Assembly (NCBI GenBank): GCA_003508835.1
Contig: PUFA01000006.1
Span: 62,001 to 126,000, forward strand
Direction of reading: 5' to 3'
Source: Eonycteris spelaea
Lineage: Eukaryota > Chordata > Mammalia > Chiroptera > Pteropodidae
Length of the DNA stretch: 64,000 bases
The notes beneath the pieces were generated by a model that saw only the letters and a program-made list of their open reading frames with translations, was not told the origin of the DNA and ran no database searches. A program made the translations under genes and the position numbers. Of this stretch, positions 1 to 13,110 are shown in pieces (position 1 is the stretch's first letter; each line of letters opens with the position of its first letter).

Positions 1-629
1 GGACTGCATTGGTAAATAAGATCCAGGGCGATAAGAAGGAGTCAGGGTTTCAGTTTCAATGGTACATGATTGCTTAAAATCTGATAAATGTGTAACATTT
101 GTGATGTTCAAGGGAACATTGCTACAAGAGAGGGTACAGCAATGTGCAGACTTTGGATTGAGCATCTGGAATTGACTTTGGACTGACAAAGACTTTGCCT
201 GACACAGCCAAAGGTGGGTGATTGCTTCTCCACGATCAAAACTCCCAAATTAAACCAGGCAATTAAAATCAGCACAGATAGATAGAAAAATGAACCCCTC
301 CATACCATGGTTAGTGTCTAATAAAAAAAAACACAATCAGACCATATGTATTGCAAGCATATCTGTGAATGGGTGAGGGCAAGACTAGGGCAGAAGATGT
401 GAATTGGGCTCTGCTAAAAGAAGACTCCTTCCCCCAAAGAAAAAGCATGGAGCTTGCAGGCTCCAGCTGCCTCGGAGGATCCTCCTTTGGGAAGATGCTG
501 AGGCTCTGGGCAGTAAATCACTCATCCCCTTCCCTGCAGCATGTACTGGAGAGGAGGAATTACTTCTGCTTAACCAATGTTTCCCACTTCCTGGGAAGCG
601 AAGCCCTAGGACACAGCAGTCTCTTCTTG

Positions 630-1055
630 TTCACAGATTCACTTTCTGTGGTTTCAGTTACCACAGACAACAGCAGTCTGAAACTATTAAGTGGAAAATT
701 TCAGAAATAAACGATTCATAAATTTTAAATTGCATGCGTTCTGAGTAGTTTATGAAATCTTGTGCCATCCCACTGTGTCCTGACGGGGACACGAAACAGC
801 CTTTTGTCCAACATATTCACGTTATGCAGAGAGTGCAATAAGACATTTACATAACAGTATACTGTTATAATCCTTCTATTTTATTATTAGTTATTGTTCT
901 TAATGTCTTACTGTGCTAATTTATAAATTACACTTTATCATAGGTGTGTATCATAGAAAAAATGTATGTAGAGTGTTCAGTATTATCTGTGGTTTCAGGC
1001 ATCCAGTGGGTGTCTTGGAACGTCTCCCCATGGATAAAGGACGACTAATGTATTA
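630..1055 (-). repeat. Tigger-type (mariner superfamily) DNA transposon, internally deleted
   Basis: The right end, about 985-1,050, read on the minus strand gives the typical terminus with 'acgttccaagacacccactg' and 'gatgcctgaaacc'. The left end near 650 carries the matching 'gtttcagttaccacagacaa' inner terminus. The same family appears in the opposite orientation at about 27,790-28,765. It is old and non-coding. The family name is from memory of the consensus. Confidence 0.6.
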
Positions 1056-1494
1056 TTCACCCTCTGCATCTTTGCTCTTTTCTATCTATGGGCTCACCTT
1101 CTCCCTCTCCTCCTCTCCTGATAAATGACAGAAACAGGCAATGAGTAATGAGGAAGGCCAGGAACTGCACAGAAATTTTATAAAGACTGTGGACTGACTT
1201 TTGGACAGGAAAGTGATCGGGGGAGAAGAGAGCAGGGGATGTGCCTCAAAGCTTATACCAAGGCTGAACTCAAAGTAAGGGTCTCCCTCTGGCTGTGGTA
1301 GGATATGGTGGAAGATGTGCCCTAATTGTGGAAGGATGTATGGGAAAAGGGGGAGCCTGACCAGTAGAGACACTGAAACCTGCTCATTCTTCATATCACT
1401 TTGCACAGTTTTCCCATAATCTTGGAGGAGATTGAAGCAGCAATAACATAAAGCCATGGGCCTGAGCAGCAAAGCCATCTGAGGTCGAGTTCAT

Positions 1495-2100
1495 GTATTC
1501 AATAGACACCCACTCAGCTACTACTGTGTGCTGGACCCAGTACTGAGGGCTGGGGACATAGAGCTATCTCAGACATGGTTGCTGCCCTCCAGGAACTCAC
1601 AGATGAATGGGGAAGAAAGACAACAAACAAATTATGGTAGTCAAGTGTTTTTGGTGCTGGAACCACAGGAAGGGGAGCGGAGGAGGAATTTGTTCTAGCT
1701 GGGCAGAGGGGGGTGGGGGAGGGGGCGTGGACAGAGAGGTAAGGGAAGCCTTCCCAAAAGAGGAGTCACTAGAGCTGAGCCTGGAAATATAAATACGCAT
1801 TCCTTAGCAGAGGAAGTAATGTGGGTAGCCAAGGCCACAAAGGCAGGGGGATAGCTGGCCAGCTGTTGGAGAACACTGGGGCATGAGGGAAGGACTGCAG
1901 GAAGAGGCTAAGAGGGGAGCCAGGCCCAGATCATGCCCTAGAGGCCAGGGGGAGCGCTGGAAGATTTGAAGGGAACTTAGGCATTGCCAGTGAGGCCTAC
2001 TCTGGCTCTAATGTGGAGATTAATGTGAGGAGATGGGAGAGCAATGAGGAGGGCTGGTAAGAGGTGATGGAGGCTTACAGCAGGGCAGTAGCCATAGAGG
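1495..2100 (-). repeat. Ancient L2-like LINE remnant
   Basis: Minus-strand L2-like 3' end. The plus strand reads as a diverged version of the 'ttattgagcaccta...ggcactggggata' terminus, followed by a stretch about a mean weight gain in G and A that resembles the body of the same element. Boundaries are approximate and it is heavily decayed. Confidence 0.45.
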
Positions 2101-2939
2101 CTCACCTGGAACAGAACTAGCGGCAACAAGACCAGGATGATCAGCAAGACAAGAAGTCAAAGGCCAGATGTTAGGACCCAGCCCGGTCCAGTATCCCAGA
2201 CTCTAGCCCTAAGCTCCAGTTTCTTGTTCTCATTTGGAACAGGAAAGAGGAAAGAGGAAGGCATCTGGGAGACATTGGGCAGCAACAGATCAGGAGATAC
2301 AAGCCACAAGCCACATGATTTCCTCTTCCAGCTGGGGACCTACACTCAGCCCTTTGTGGTGTTGACCCAGATTAGGATGCCTGGAAGGAGCAATGTGTCT
2401 GGGAAGGAGGAGGAACCTGCCTTGTGTTATAAGAGACACCTGCAGCTGGTGCTTGGCGCAACAAGGACATCGGAAGGAGATGTGGACTTGCACACAAGGA
2501 CAAATTTCAGGGAGGGCACACATGCCTGACCAATTCTGAGACTTCTTGCTCTAGGGACTAGAAAAGGATACTTTAGAGGATAAGAAAAAGATACTTGAGA
2601 AGAAATAGCTGAGAACACGGTGTTGGCTTTGAGGCTGAATCTGGGAGTTGGCTGTAACTTGTATTTACTAACCTGACAGTAACTATTAATAAACTACAAA
2701 GCCAGCATTGTAGTGAAACTTAATAAAAAGCGATAGAGACAGGACATTGCCAATTCATCCTCTCTCCTTTATCCATGTTGGTTAAAGCATTTCCAGACTC
2801 CGACTCTTCTTCCAAACTGTCTCTGCAACACCTTGACTTCATTCAACAAGTTCACCCAATAGACATTTGTCCTGAGCCTGCTAATGGAGGCATGCCAATC
2901 CTTTGGAACCAAAAACCCAAGTATATCATTTACTAACCC

Positions 2940-3095
2940 CATGGCCTCAGGCAAGTGAGCCAGTTTCCCTGACCAGAAAATGGAGATGGTCATCCTTTCC
3001 GTGTATAGTGTTTTAAAGATTAGAAATAATATATATATAATTATAATCGTGGCACATAGTGGGTGTTCAGTAAATGGCAGTCATTACTTTCTTAG
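2940..3095 (+). repeat. MIR SINE fragment
   Basis: Contains the MIR-like 'cagtttccctgaccagaaaatggagatggt' order (core plus 3' end) and the ending 'ggcacatagtgggtgttcag'. Ancient tRNA-derived SINE. Confidence 0.55.
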
Positions 3096-3284
3096 AACTC
3101 TGCTGAGGCTCTGATATAAAGTGTAGGTGAACCTAAACCAGTCCCCAGCTTTACAAAGTCCTGTGTTTTAGTGCTTCCCTCTGCTGGCCGAAAGAGGCAG
3201 TTGCCACTGAGACGGGGATCTCGGATGCTAAGACCAGACAGAGCTTCCTGTCTCCCCACCCAAAGAAGAAATCCCTCTATACCA

Positions 3285-3480
3285 AGAAGCTGTAGATATG
3301 GTGTAGCATACAGACTGGCTACTTACCAACAGCATGAAGTTAGATGCCTCACTTCATCTCTCTGAGCCTGTTTCCTTGACTATAAAATGAGGCGATAATC
3401 CTTGCCATGTTTTCCAGAGTTGCTGTGAATCCCAAATGAAAGCATGTCTATGACAGTTTTTGAAAACCTGCGCTACCTCA
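3285..3480 (+). repeat. MIR SINE fragment
   Basis: Shows 'cttcatctctctgagcctg', 'tttccttgactataaaatga' and a downstream 'gttgctgtgaatcccaaatg' in MIR order. Boundaries approximate. Confidence 0.6.
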
Positions 3481-4148
3481 CAAATGTTAATGGTCAAGCA
3501 ATTTTTGATGTCCCTTCCCTAACACGCTGAGTGCTGGGAACCCCAGGAAGATGTAAGAAGCTGGCCCTGCCCTTGAGGAGTTCCAATCTGGTGGGAGAAA
3601 CCATTACATTTCAGGCAAAAATTGATGAGGAGGGATGAGGACTGTGTGTACCTGGAGGAATCAAGAAAAGGCCTGCTGGTATGTCAGCCTGTTTCAAGGA
3701 CCCAGCCGTTCAGCCTTGAAAGGTCAGAGGCTGAAACTAAGTCCAGAATGAACTGCAAGCCTCTAATCATTGCATCTTTTGGCACAATCTTTCTTTTTGC
3801 TCCTCAAGCTCATCTCCCCTAAAGCAGTGAACAGGAAATGTGGAAAGAGGTCACCAGGGTCAACCAGCTAAAACCACAGCTGCCTTTGAGTATAAACCCA
3901 CCCTGTATTCAGGTAACGCTCTCAAGACTTTGTTAAACTTTGTAATACTCTCTCATAGGGATTCCTGGACCAATGCCTGAGGGAATCAATCACCCTCACT
4001 CCAAAGCTTTGTTTTGACTTCACTCCACTTACCTAGTTATATCACCATAGGTAGATTTCCACAAGAGGAATTTATCCTGGGCCCCAAAATCTATAGAAAT
4101 TTCAGAGGATGTGGATATTGATGAAGAATCACAGGGGCAGAGAGAGGT

Positions 4149-4172
4149 TCAGACAGACAGACAGACAGACAG
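4149..4172 (+). repeat. (GACA)n microsatellite
   Basis: About six tandem copies of the tetranucleotide cagа-type unit GACA. Simple sequence, no gene. Confidence 0.9.
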
Positions 4173-5404
4173 GAACAATTTGGCAGGGAAAGAGATGTAT
4201 TTGGCCTGTACTTAGAATTTAGCATCAGGAAAAAAGTTTTTACCCAAAAAGGAAACCTATATGAATGAGCATTTTCCAAAATGAACTACCCAAAACACTG
4301 TTTTCTTGCAAGATCTTAATAAATATTATATAAAAATAATATGATTAATTAAACTTAGGAAACTCCAAGTAAAAAGAATTCTGTTGCAAGGTGTCTCCTA
4401 GCCTTCAATATTTAATTCCATTAGGAATCTTCAAACAGGATGTGGAGCGTAGTAGACACAATGTTTCTTGGGTTTACTTGACAAAGGACTGCTTATAGAA
4501 GGCATGCTTACTAACATCCTACAGGACCTGGTGGATTTCATGAAATGAAATGTTGACATCTACTGTGGTTCCCTTTGTACATTGGCTTCCAGGGAGCTCA
4601 GCACTAACCATAATGCTCATTTGCAATGGTAGGAAGTATGTAGCTTATGTTTAAAGCATAATTATCTCCCCCAATAATATTTCAGGACTCTGGACAAAAC
4701 ATAGCTGTTTTTCCACAGCAATATAGGACAAATGCTGTTACAGATGGGGAAACATTTCCTCCCATCTCTGACCCCTCATAGGCTCTAGACCAGATTCACT
4801 AACATGAGCCTCCAAATCTTAGATCTGGCTACTCCCAACCCGCAAGAGCTGTACAGCCTGGGGCTGAGGAGGCAGCTTCAACTGGGCTTCTGCAGCCTTA
4901 GACTAAAATCCAAGGATGGGCCTTGGGGGACTTTCCCTCATGCCCAGGAATTCCCAGGCTGAAGGCTCACAGGCTATCTGCTGTCAATGCTCAGACAGAG
5001 AAGAAGTGCAGCGGAACATGGTGACCCAATGATCCCTGAGGAATCAGAGCTGGCTGATCCATCCTTGGGCTAATGGAAGAGTCTTGGGTCACCTCTCAAA
5101 TTGCCTGAATTGGTAAGGACTGTCTCAGGATAGCAGTCCCTGTGACAGCCTTCCTAGAGCCTGAACCCCTAGAATACTGCTGTTCTCAAAGGAACCTGGA
5201 GGGGCCCCAGAATGGAATATGAGCCTCACTATGTTGGGAAGAACATAAAGCTTCTCAAGGTGACCCAGAACCAGCAGCCTTGGTGCTCAAATTTCTCCAA
5301 GGAAAGAGGGACCCCAAGAGGTATTCTTAAACCACTGGAGATTTAGGGAGGCATCCCCTTCCTTCCTCCTACCTGTTCACTCATTAACCCACTGGGAAGC
5401 AGTA

Positions 5405-5645
5405 AAAAAATAGTGATTAAGAGGAAAGTGTTAGAAGTTAGGTTTGAGTTCAAATCCAAGCTCTGTCTCTTTCTAGCTATATGGCCTTTGATAAGTTGCT
5501 TAACCTCTCTGAGTTTAATTATTATCTACATTTTACAATGTAGATATTAATTATAGTCATAGTGTAATTGGGAAGATTAAATAAAATTATCTATGTAAAA
5601 TGCATAGCACAGTGCTCAACAGATGATGATTATTATTCCCAAATA
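5405..5645 (+). repeat. Near full-length MIR SINE
   Basis: All MIR landmarks are in order: 'gtttgagttcaaatccaagc', 'ttgcttaacctctctgagtt', a shortened count-of-bases middle, 'gaagattaaataaaattatc' and 'gcatagcacagtgctcaaca'. Confidence 0.75.
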
Positions 5646-5859
5646 TTCACTGTAGACCAAGATTTATTGAGTACCATGGATTCAAAAACTGATTGATCTA
5701 TTTCCTCAAAGAACCCTCAGGCTAGCAAAGGAGGTGGATGAGTGATCAAATAATAATATAGTACTATCAGTGTCATGACCAAGGGAAGTACAGGGGCTGA
5801 GGAAGCATAAAGGAGAAACTTCAGACCTAATGCCTGAAAAGGGTATTCAAGCAAAATGA

Positions 5860-7459
5860 TGGAAAAGGAGAAGTAATGCTGTCATTATGTTCAGATAACA
5901 TGATTGTCCACATAAAATGAAAAAAAATCCACAGACAAATTATTAGAATTATTAGCAGAGTATAGCAAAACAATTGGATGTAAGTTCAGTATACAAAGGT
6001 TACTGCATTTCTATGCACCAGCAACAAACAATTACCATGGAAAATATAAGATTTAGAAGATGCCATCTATAATAGCAAACAAATTATAAAGTGCATAGGC
6101 ATAATTGTAACCAAAAGTTGTGTAAGATCCATATGCAAATAATTGTAATAATACATTACTGAGAGATACATCCTCAACCAAGCGATCAAATCTAATGTCA
6201 CCAATAATTAGACAAATGATATTGTGTGCCCTCAGATGTGATACACTCGATGGACAACTCAGCGATATAGTATTCCTGCCAAAAATGTTCAACATGAGTC
6301 TAACCATGAAGAAACAATCACAACAGTTGCTGGAGGGAGTGTACATTGGCACAACCATTTTGAATCTGAACTGAAGGGCGTTTTGCAAAACAACAGGTCT
6401 GTGCTTTCAAAAATATCATGAAAGACAAAATTCACATAGGTCAATGACAGGCTGGACACTCTTTTACATTAAAGGAGGAAAGAGACAAGACATCTAAATA
6501 CAATGTGAAATCTTTGCTCTGATCCTGAGTTTTGAAAAACCGGTTGTGAAAGACATCAAGAAAACAACTGGAGAATCTTTCACAGGTACTGTATATTAGA
6601 GAAGAATAATGTATCAGTGTTAAATGTCCTGAATGTCTGTGTAGTTGGAGTAATATGCAGACATATCTGGGGGTAAAGTTTCATAATTTGAAAGTAAGTT
6701 GCTCTCACATGTTTCAGAATAAAAGAACATATTAATACTCATATAAATATGGAGAGCTACAGCAAATGTTGCAAGGGTGTATAGATACTGATGTCCTACA
6801 CTGTGGACATTCCACATAGCCCTGTTAATAAAAAATTAACAGTTGGGGAAAAAAACTTTACAGGAAAATACTAGAGACAATATCTACCCCATGTTTCTAA
6901 ATAGAAATACTTCGTATGGTTAATATTAGATTTAATGCAACCCCAATTGAAATCCCCACACGACTTTTTAAAAATTAAACTTGACAAGCTGATTGTAAAT
7001 GAATATGGAGAGGAAAGGCCAAGAATATCCTAGCTATTTCTGAAGAATAGGGAGGAAGGACTTGCCCTACCACTTATCAGAATGTATTATAAAATCATGG
7101 TAGTTAAAACAGTGTGATGGTACAAACTGGCAGCATGAATTACAATAGACAATCCCAAAACAGACCTATCATATAATATGACAAAAATGGAAAACATGAA
7201 ATTAGATCCATACTTTACCCCATACACACAAAAATCCATTCGAGATGTACTTAGCACCAAAATGGATAATATAAAAGCATTTCAATTATCTCTATTCAAT
7301 TTACCAAGACTAAGAAGTCTGACAATAGCAAATGTTAGAGAGAATGTGAGTTATTCAACTATACATTATTGGTAGGAGTGTAAATTGGCACAATCATTTG
7401 GAAAAACAATTTAGTATTATCTTGTAAAGTTAAATTTTCATGTGTTCTACAACCCAGAA

Positions 7460-7499
<40 letters not shown>

Positions 7500-7790
7500 G
7501 AGTGTGCATCAGGAGACATGTACAATAATATTTTCAGCAGTACTGTCCATAATAGGAAAATATTGAAAACAACTCCAAAACATATTGACAAGAAAATGGA
7601 TAAATAAATTGTGATATATTTGCACAAAGAATATTTTTATATAGTAGCAAAATTGAATTAACTATAGCCCATATTACAATTCAGATGGGTCTTGGTAACA
7701 TTTATGTCAAAAGGTAAAAGAAGTCTCAGATGATTATATACAGCATGACTCTTTTTATAAATTTCAAAAACAACTAAAATTTTAAAAAAC
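5860..7790 (+). repeat. Composite old L1 LINE fragments
   Basis: About 5,870-6,110 reads as a decayed L1 ORF2 reverse-transcriptase segment around the FADD-type motif (seen as a degenerate SDNMI). About 6,130-6,820 resembles L1 3' UTR sequence. About 6,940-7,440 encodes the late ORF2 region, including the recognisable 'KLDPYFTPYTQK', and 7,495-7,790 continues in L1M-type sequence. Many stops and gaps, so this is dead. The TG tract at 7,461-7,492 lies inside. Confidence 0.65.
7461..7492 (+). repeat. (TG)n microsatellite
   Basis: Sixteen uninterrupted TG units inside the old L1 sequence. A shorter TG tract lies at about 7,797-7,812. Confidence 0.95.
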
Positions 7791-9649
7791 ATGGTATGTG
7801 TGTGTGTGTGTGCACGCATGCATGTGCGTTGAAAATCAAAGAAATGACAAATACAAACTTCAGGATGGTGTTTACTGGGGATAGCAAAAGAAGATGGATG
7901 CTTAGATATAATTTTTTTGATGTTACGTCTTGCATTGGGTTGTGAGTTCATGAGTGAGAGGGAGGGAAGAGAGAGGGTGAAAAAAGGAGGGAAGGAAAGA
8001 GAGGAAAAGAGGTTTGTGCAAGGACTAATGATGACAGTGTCATGAGCCAAGATTATAGACAGGCCAATTTTGTGCAACCGGTGTCAATAAAGAAGAGGAG
8101 GAGGAAGAGGAAGAGCCATCTAAGCAACCTGGGGAGAATCAGGGAAGGCTTTCAAAATCAAGTATACATAAACTAAACATTGAAGAGCATCTAGGATTTA
8201 TCCAGGTGAAAAGGGCTTTTCAGGAAAAGCTAATGTGCAAAGACAGAACGCCAGAAAGTTTGGGCCTACAATTTGTAAGGAAAACTGCTGAGTCGAACAG
8301 GCAACTATGAGAAACAGGACTAAGGAGCCACCTCCGGCAGCCTCAGCCACAGGAGTGGCGTGGGAGGTCTAGAAAAGTGACTGTGTCAGGACCGTTCCCT
8401 AGGTCTGAAGGCTTTCTCAATCTGTCTGGCCAAGAAGACTCCATCAAAGCAATTACGACATCAGGGAGCTGAAGAGAGGTGGAACCAGACACACAGTCCA
8501 AAACAACAATCTACCAGAACCCCTAGGCCTCTGATTTCAAAATGTAGAAAGATTGCTTTGGTTAAGCTGCGGGGATGAAATGGAGGTTAAGGTGGGATGA
8601 GTCTAGAGGTAGGAAGACCAGGGAGGAGGCAAGAGCAATTGTGAGGTCATCTTATCAGGCTAGATCAGAGGTGATCTGAGATTTCCCTTTCCTTGGGCCT
8701 CTCAAGCCTGGAGTGTCAAAGTCTTCAGGGATTTGTCTGTCAAAGACTCCAGCTGGGTCTCCCTGGCGTGGCCTGAACCCTAAGGAGAAATGAAGTGATG
8801 TGCTATGTCTGTGGTGCTGATTTATAAGTCCCTCTCTTTACCTCTTGAAGGCACACCTGCATTCCCATCTCAACTCTCAGGACTGGCGCAGAATCAACAA
8901 GCCCAGCATTCACCCCACATATGGGAATTTTATTGGATGTTGACTATTGTCTATGTTTTATTATTGAGAGTCTGAATTTTTGTTTCCTTCCTTTAAAGAA
9001 TGTTGAAGTTTGTTTTGTCTGAGTGAGCAATTAAGTTACTTGGGATCAGTTTTACCCTTTTCCTTTTTTAAAGCATTGTTAAGGTAGCACCAGAGTAGTC
9101 TTTATTCTAAAGCTACCTAAACCCTACTACTATGACACTTTTGAGGTCTCTACCGAACACCTGGGGGTGTTCAACAAGTTCTCTCCACTGTAGCCAGCTG
9201 GAACATGAATGTGTCCCAGCCAAATCTAAACTCTGGAAATTGTAGATTCTCAGTAGTTATTATTTGCCTACCCTCATGGAGTTTCACCCTGTGCATGTGC
9301 AACTTATATTTTGACAAAGATTCAAGGGAGACCCTTATACAGATTTCTGGAGCTCTTTTCTGAGGAGCTCCTTCCTCTCTGGTACTCTTCTCTGCCAATT
9401 CTAGTGTGCCAGCCTTTCCAAACTTTAACATTCTTCTCAACTCAAAAGTATCCTTTCTCCTCCTTGCTCTTCCAGAAAGAGCCTTCAAGCTTAAAGCTAG
9501 TGTGGTCATCGGGCTCACCTTGTGTGTCTCCCTTCTCTCAGGAATCACAAGCCTGTGTTTATTGTTGTCCAATGTCTGAACAGTTGTTTCATATATTTGT
9601 TCAGTTTTCTAGTTATTTATGTAGGTGAAAAAGTCCAGTATGACCCAAT

Positions 9650-9925
9650 CATGTTCAGAAGCTAAAATTCCTCTCCCTTCGGTCTTTAGATTAAAATGTC
9701 ACCTCAAGAGTTGCAGTTACTCCAACTATACTCCTTGTCCTCCTTTCCTGCTTCATTTTTTCCTTTGTACTCATATCCAAACTGTATCTATTTATCCATC
9801 TTATTTATGAATGGTTTTCCTTCATTAGAATGCAAGCCCATGCAGGCAGGGATTTTTGTGTATTTTGTTCTCTGTCATAGCTCTTACAAAAAGATTAGGG
9901 CTTGAAATACATTAAGTGCTCAATA
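9650..9925 (+). repeat. L2-like LINE 3' end
   Basis: Reads 'aaaatgtcacctcaagag', then a pyrimidine-rich middle, 'tagaatgcaagcccatgcag', 'gcagggatttttgtgtattt' and 'cattaagtgctcaataacta', the usual L2 3' UTR order. The GGAT repeat that follows probably grew from its 3' tail. Confidence 0.6.
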
Positions 9926-9930
9926 ACTAT

Positions 9931-10017
9931 AGGATGGATGGATGGATGGATGGATGGATGGATGGATGGATGCATGGATGCATGGATGCATGAATGCATG
10001 AATGAATGTATTAATGA
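9931..10017 (+). repeat. (GGAT)n / (GCAT)n minisatellite-like tetranucleotide tract
   Basis: About ten pure GGAT units followed by variant GGATGCAT and GAATGCAT units, then GAAT. The gradual change of unit shows stepwise mutation along the array. Confidence 0.9.
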
Positions 10018-10098
10018 AAAATTACCTCCTTTCAAAAACTTCCCCTGATGTCATCCATACCCTTTTTGCATTTTGTGTCACATCTGTATTTGTTCTCT

Positions 10099-10102
<4 letters not shown>

Positions 10103-10178
<76 letters not shown>
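10103..10178 (+). repeat. Compound (CT)n(CA)n microsatellite
   Basis: A CT block to about 10,136 passes directly into a CA block that ends at 10,178. Frames through it give SLSLS/THTHT peptides and are not genes. Confidence 0.95.
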
Positions 10179-10181
<3 letters not shown>

Positions 10182-10592
10182 TCTCTTAAAAAGCAGGAAT
10201 ATGATTTTTCTGTGTTCCCACCTCCCAATGCAAGGCTGAACATAGGAGAATTAAAAATTATCATTTGTTTGAATGGAAATTGTCTCCATCTAAGATGTAC
10301 AGTTGTCCAAGGCACCAGTAGAGGGCAGCACAAAGCCATTTATATTTTTATTGTCTTCCTAAGCTGGTCCGTCTTCTCAAGTACATTGGGTTGGTATCAG
10401 ATGGAGTGGAGCTACAGTCTTAGGCTGACTTAGACGTACAGGCCAGTACTGTTTCCTCAGAAAGAACTCAGTAGGGCCTAAGTAGCCTCCTCTAACACTG
10501 CAGCCCTGCTCCACCCTAGGTGGCCTTGCTGACTCAGTATCTCCCATCATTTACTCCTTCATCCACAAACACCCAGCTTGTTGGAGGGAGTA

Positions 10593-10601
10593 GACACACA
10601 C

Positions 10602-10660
<59 letters not shown>
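10593..10660 (+). repeat. Long (CA)n microsatellite
   Basis: About 32 CA units with one small interruption near 10,601. It lies only about 415 bp from the compound CT/CA tract. Confidence 0.95.
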
Positions 10661-10662
<2 letters not shown>

Positions 10663-10829
10663 TCTTCAGTTAGAAGAGCCCTCCCTTCACAATCCCATCA
10701 CCTTCTTTCCCAGCCTGTACTGTTTAAGTTTCCTGGTTCAATAGGACTCTCCTCAGAGGTCTGTTTCCTGGCCAACCTGTCTACTTGATTCATTGATCAA
10801 TTCCCTTGAAGCTGTCTGATGCCTAGCAT

Positions 10830-10975
10830 TTAAATGTAATCCTTACCACAGGCACTGCCAGCAGGTGAGCATCATTATTTCCAAGTTTACAGATGAGGAA
10901 ACAGGCTGAGAGGAAAAGGAAATTGCCTAAGGTCTCACTGCTAGTGGGTGGAGAGGCTGAGACTCAAACCCAGAT
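10830..10975 (-). repeat. MIR SINE fragment
   Basis: The plus strand shows 'acagatgaggaaacaggctg', then 'gcctaaggtctcactgctag' and 'gagactcaaacccagat', the complement of the MIR core. Confidence 0.65.
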
Positions 10976-11301
10976 AGGCTGGTTCAGGGCCCATTTGTGG
11001 CTAGTTGTAGCCCCTCTCCAGCTCAAGCCCCAGGGGAAGAGGGCAGGAGCAGGGATGGTGGGCTGGATGCCACAATGCAGATTCTTTCCTCCCAGGATTA
11101 CTATTCTCATCCTGAAATAAACCAAGTCATTCCAGACTTGTTCTCCCACCAGTATACACCTCTTCTTTGGCAATTCCCCTGGGGGCCATTGCCTGCTTCT
11201 TCCTGAGAACTCTTACAGGACAGAACCTAGATATTGTTGGTGTATTCCAGGACCTCACACAGGACCTCCCACTGGGTAGGAGCTCCCTCTGGGCAGGATT
11301 G

Positions 11302-11330
11302 TTGGATGGATGGATGGATAGATGGATGGA
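11302..11330 (+). repeat. (GGAT)n microsatellite
   Basis: Short GGAT tract with one GATA variant unit. Confidence 0.9.
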
Positions 11331-11844
11331 GTCACCAAGATGAAGAACAATGCCTGGAGACTTTTCAGAGTCTCCTCTACTCTTTCCATAGTACAACAGT
11401 CCCTGAGGTCCTCCTAGCACTAAGCCCTATTCTGAGTACTAAAACCCAGTTGATAGATGAGGAAACTGAGGCTATTACACAACTGAGGCACAAGAGCTTG
11501 CAGCAACTCAGAGGAGGCTATGTCGGAATAGGAGAATCCCAGTGGGGTAGCCCTCACACTGCCCACAATAATGCTGGGAACCAGTTGCTACTTCCGGCTG
11601 CCTGGGACCCACCGGGACAGAAACATTGTTTAGCTTAGAGCTTGGCCCCTTTCCTACCACCCAACCTTTCCATTGTCCTTAGGCCTCTCATCAAAGTACA
11701 GGATGCAGCTGCCAGCAAAGCAGCAAAAAGAATGGGGAAGGGCTGAGGGAAGCAGATGAGGTCATCCCAGGAGTAGGAAAATGCTTCCGCTGGTGGTCCT
11801 TTCCCACAGGAGCTGCAGTTAAGCCCCAGGCAGCAGGTTCTATC

Positions 11845-12015
11845 AGCATGATGTTTGGCACCAAGTATAGAATTCAGGCTTCAGAGGCAGACAGATCCCA
11901 ATTCAAGTCCCAGTATCTGCCACTGATGTCTGTGTGTTCCTGGGCAAGCCTTCTGTAATCTCTAAGCGTTGACTTCCTTCTCAGTTAGAGCAGGGATAAA
12001 ATGCTTGCCTAGTGA
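11845..12015 (+). repeat. MIR SINE fragment
   Basis: MIR order is visible: 'gaggcagacagatcccaatt', 'aagtcccagtatctgccact', 'tcctgggcaagccttctgta' and a decayed 'tcagttagagcagggataaa'. Confidence 0.65.
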
Positions 12016-12244
12016 GGATTAGCTTATTAGCAATTAGGGTTAACACCAAAATGCCTCATATCTAAGTATTTTTTAATGTTCATTTCTGTTCCTTCCCCCT
12101 CTTTAACCATAGCAAAAAAGCCAAGAAAGATGATGGCAAAGAGAGTTCTTGGAAGCAGAATTTTCTATTAGGTAAATGATGATGTATTATCATAACTAGA
12201 TCATCATCAAAATCACATTTAATAAACCTGTAACAAATCACATT

Positions 12245-12360
12245 TAATAATCAATAATCACATGAATGGAACAACTGACATTCCTTGAGCACTTATTATG
12301 AGTCTGGCACATTACTTCTTCACAGCTACCCTGTGAGCTAGGTATGATCAGGGCCAGCTT
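12245..12360 (-). repeat. MIR/L2 3' end fragment
   Basis: Contains 'cattccttgagcacttatta', 'tgagtctggcac' and 'accctgtgagctaggta', the complement of a MIR 3' end. Confidence 0.55.
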
Positions 12361-12869
12361 CCCAGGTGTATGACTAGTGCATGTGCACAGAGCCCTCCAC
12401 TCAAAAGTGTATCCCACAATTGGGGTTCAATACTCTGTGATCCCATCTTGAATTCTTAATAACTTTATTTTTGAATTTGTGTTTTGCAAATGAAGTTCAA
12501 TGGAACGATAGAACATGCACAGGGACCTGGAGCTTCAGCTCACATGTAGTCCTACCTCTCATCACCTTCCCACTGCTCCCTCCCCAGAATGGGTTCTCAG
12601 CTGCCCCTTCCCCTGTTTTTCCTCTGTTTCAGGCAGGGGCCTTGATGCAGGCACAGAGAGGGGAGGGTTGGGAATGCATGCCAAGCCACGAGGGTCTCAT
12701 GCCCCTGTGAGTATCGCCATGCCCAAGGATGCACAACATTCGATAGTGAATAATAAACAGCATGACAGCTTGAGCAAGAAATAACAAAAGGAAAAAATAT
12801 TTTTCCTGCTTTTTTAACAAGCCTTGCATTTTAGTTTGCACGGGGCTGCACAAATTACATAGCCAGTCC

Positions 12870-12975
12870 TCCTTACTGTTATTACTACCATTTTACGAAA
12901 GTGGAAACTGAGGCTCAGAGAGGGTCAGTAATTTGTTCAAATCACACAGCTGCCAGTGGCAGAATTCAGACATAG
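12870..12975 (-). repeat. MIR SINE fragment
   Basis: Contains 'accattttacgaaagtgga', 'aactgaggctcagagagg' and 'caaatcacacagctgccag', the complement of the MIR core. Confidence 0.7.
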
Positions 12976-13009
12976 GTTTAGGTCCCAGATGAAAGGCGAC
13001 TCTGAGATG

Positions 13010-13110
13010 ATAAAGAGCTTCTGCCCAGGAATTAGGAGCCCTAGATCCAGTTTCCAACTATGACTGACCCTGGGCAGGTTTGCTACCACTCTATGCCTCA
13101 GTTTTCCCAG
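13010..13110 (+). repeat. MIR SINE fragment
   Basis: Contains 'ctagatccagtttccaact', 'accctgggcaggtttgcta' and 'atgcctcagttttccca' in MIR order. Confidence 0.55.

Noticed and set aside
10002..10433. 143-codon frame through the CT/CA microsatellite
   Set aside because: Most of it is SLSLS/THTHT from simple sequence. Its minus-strand and shifted-frame counterparts are the same artefact.
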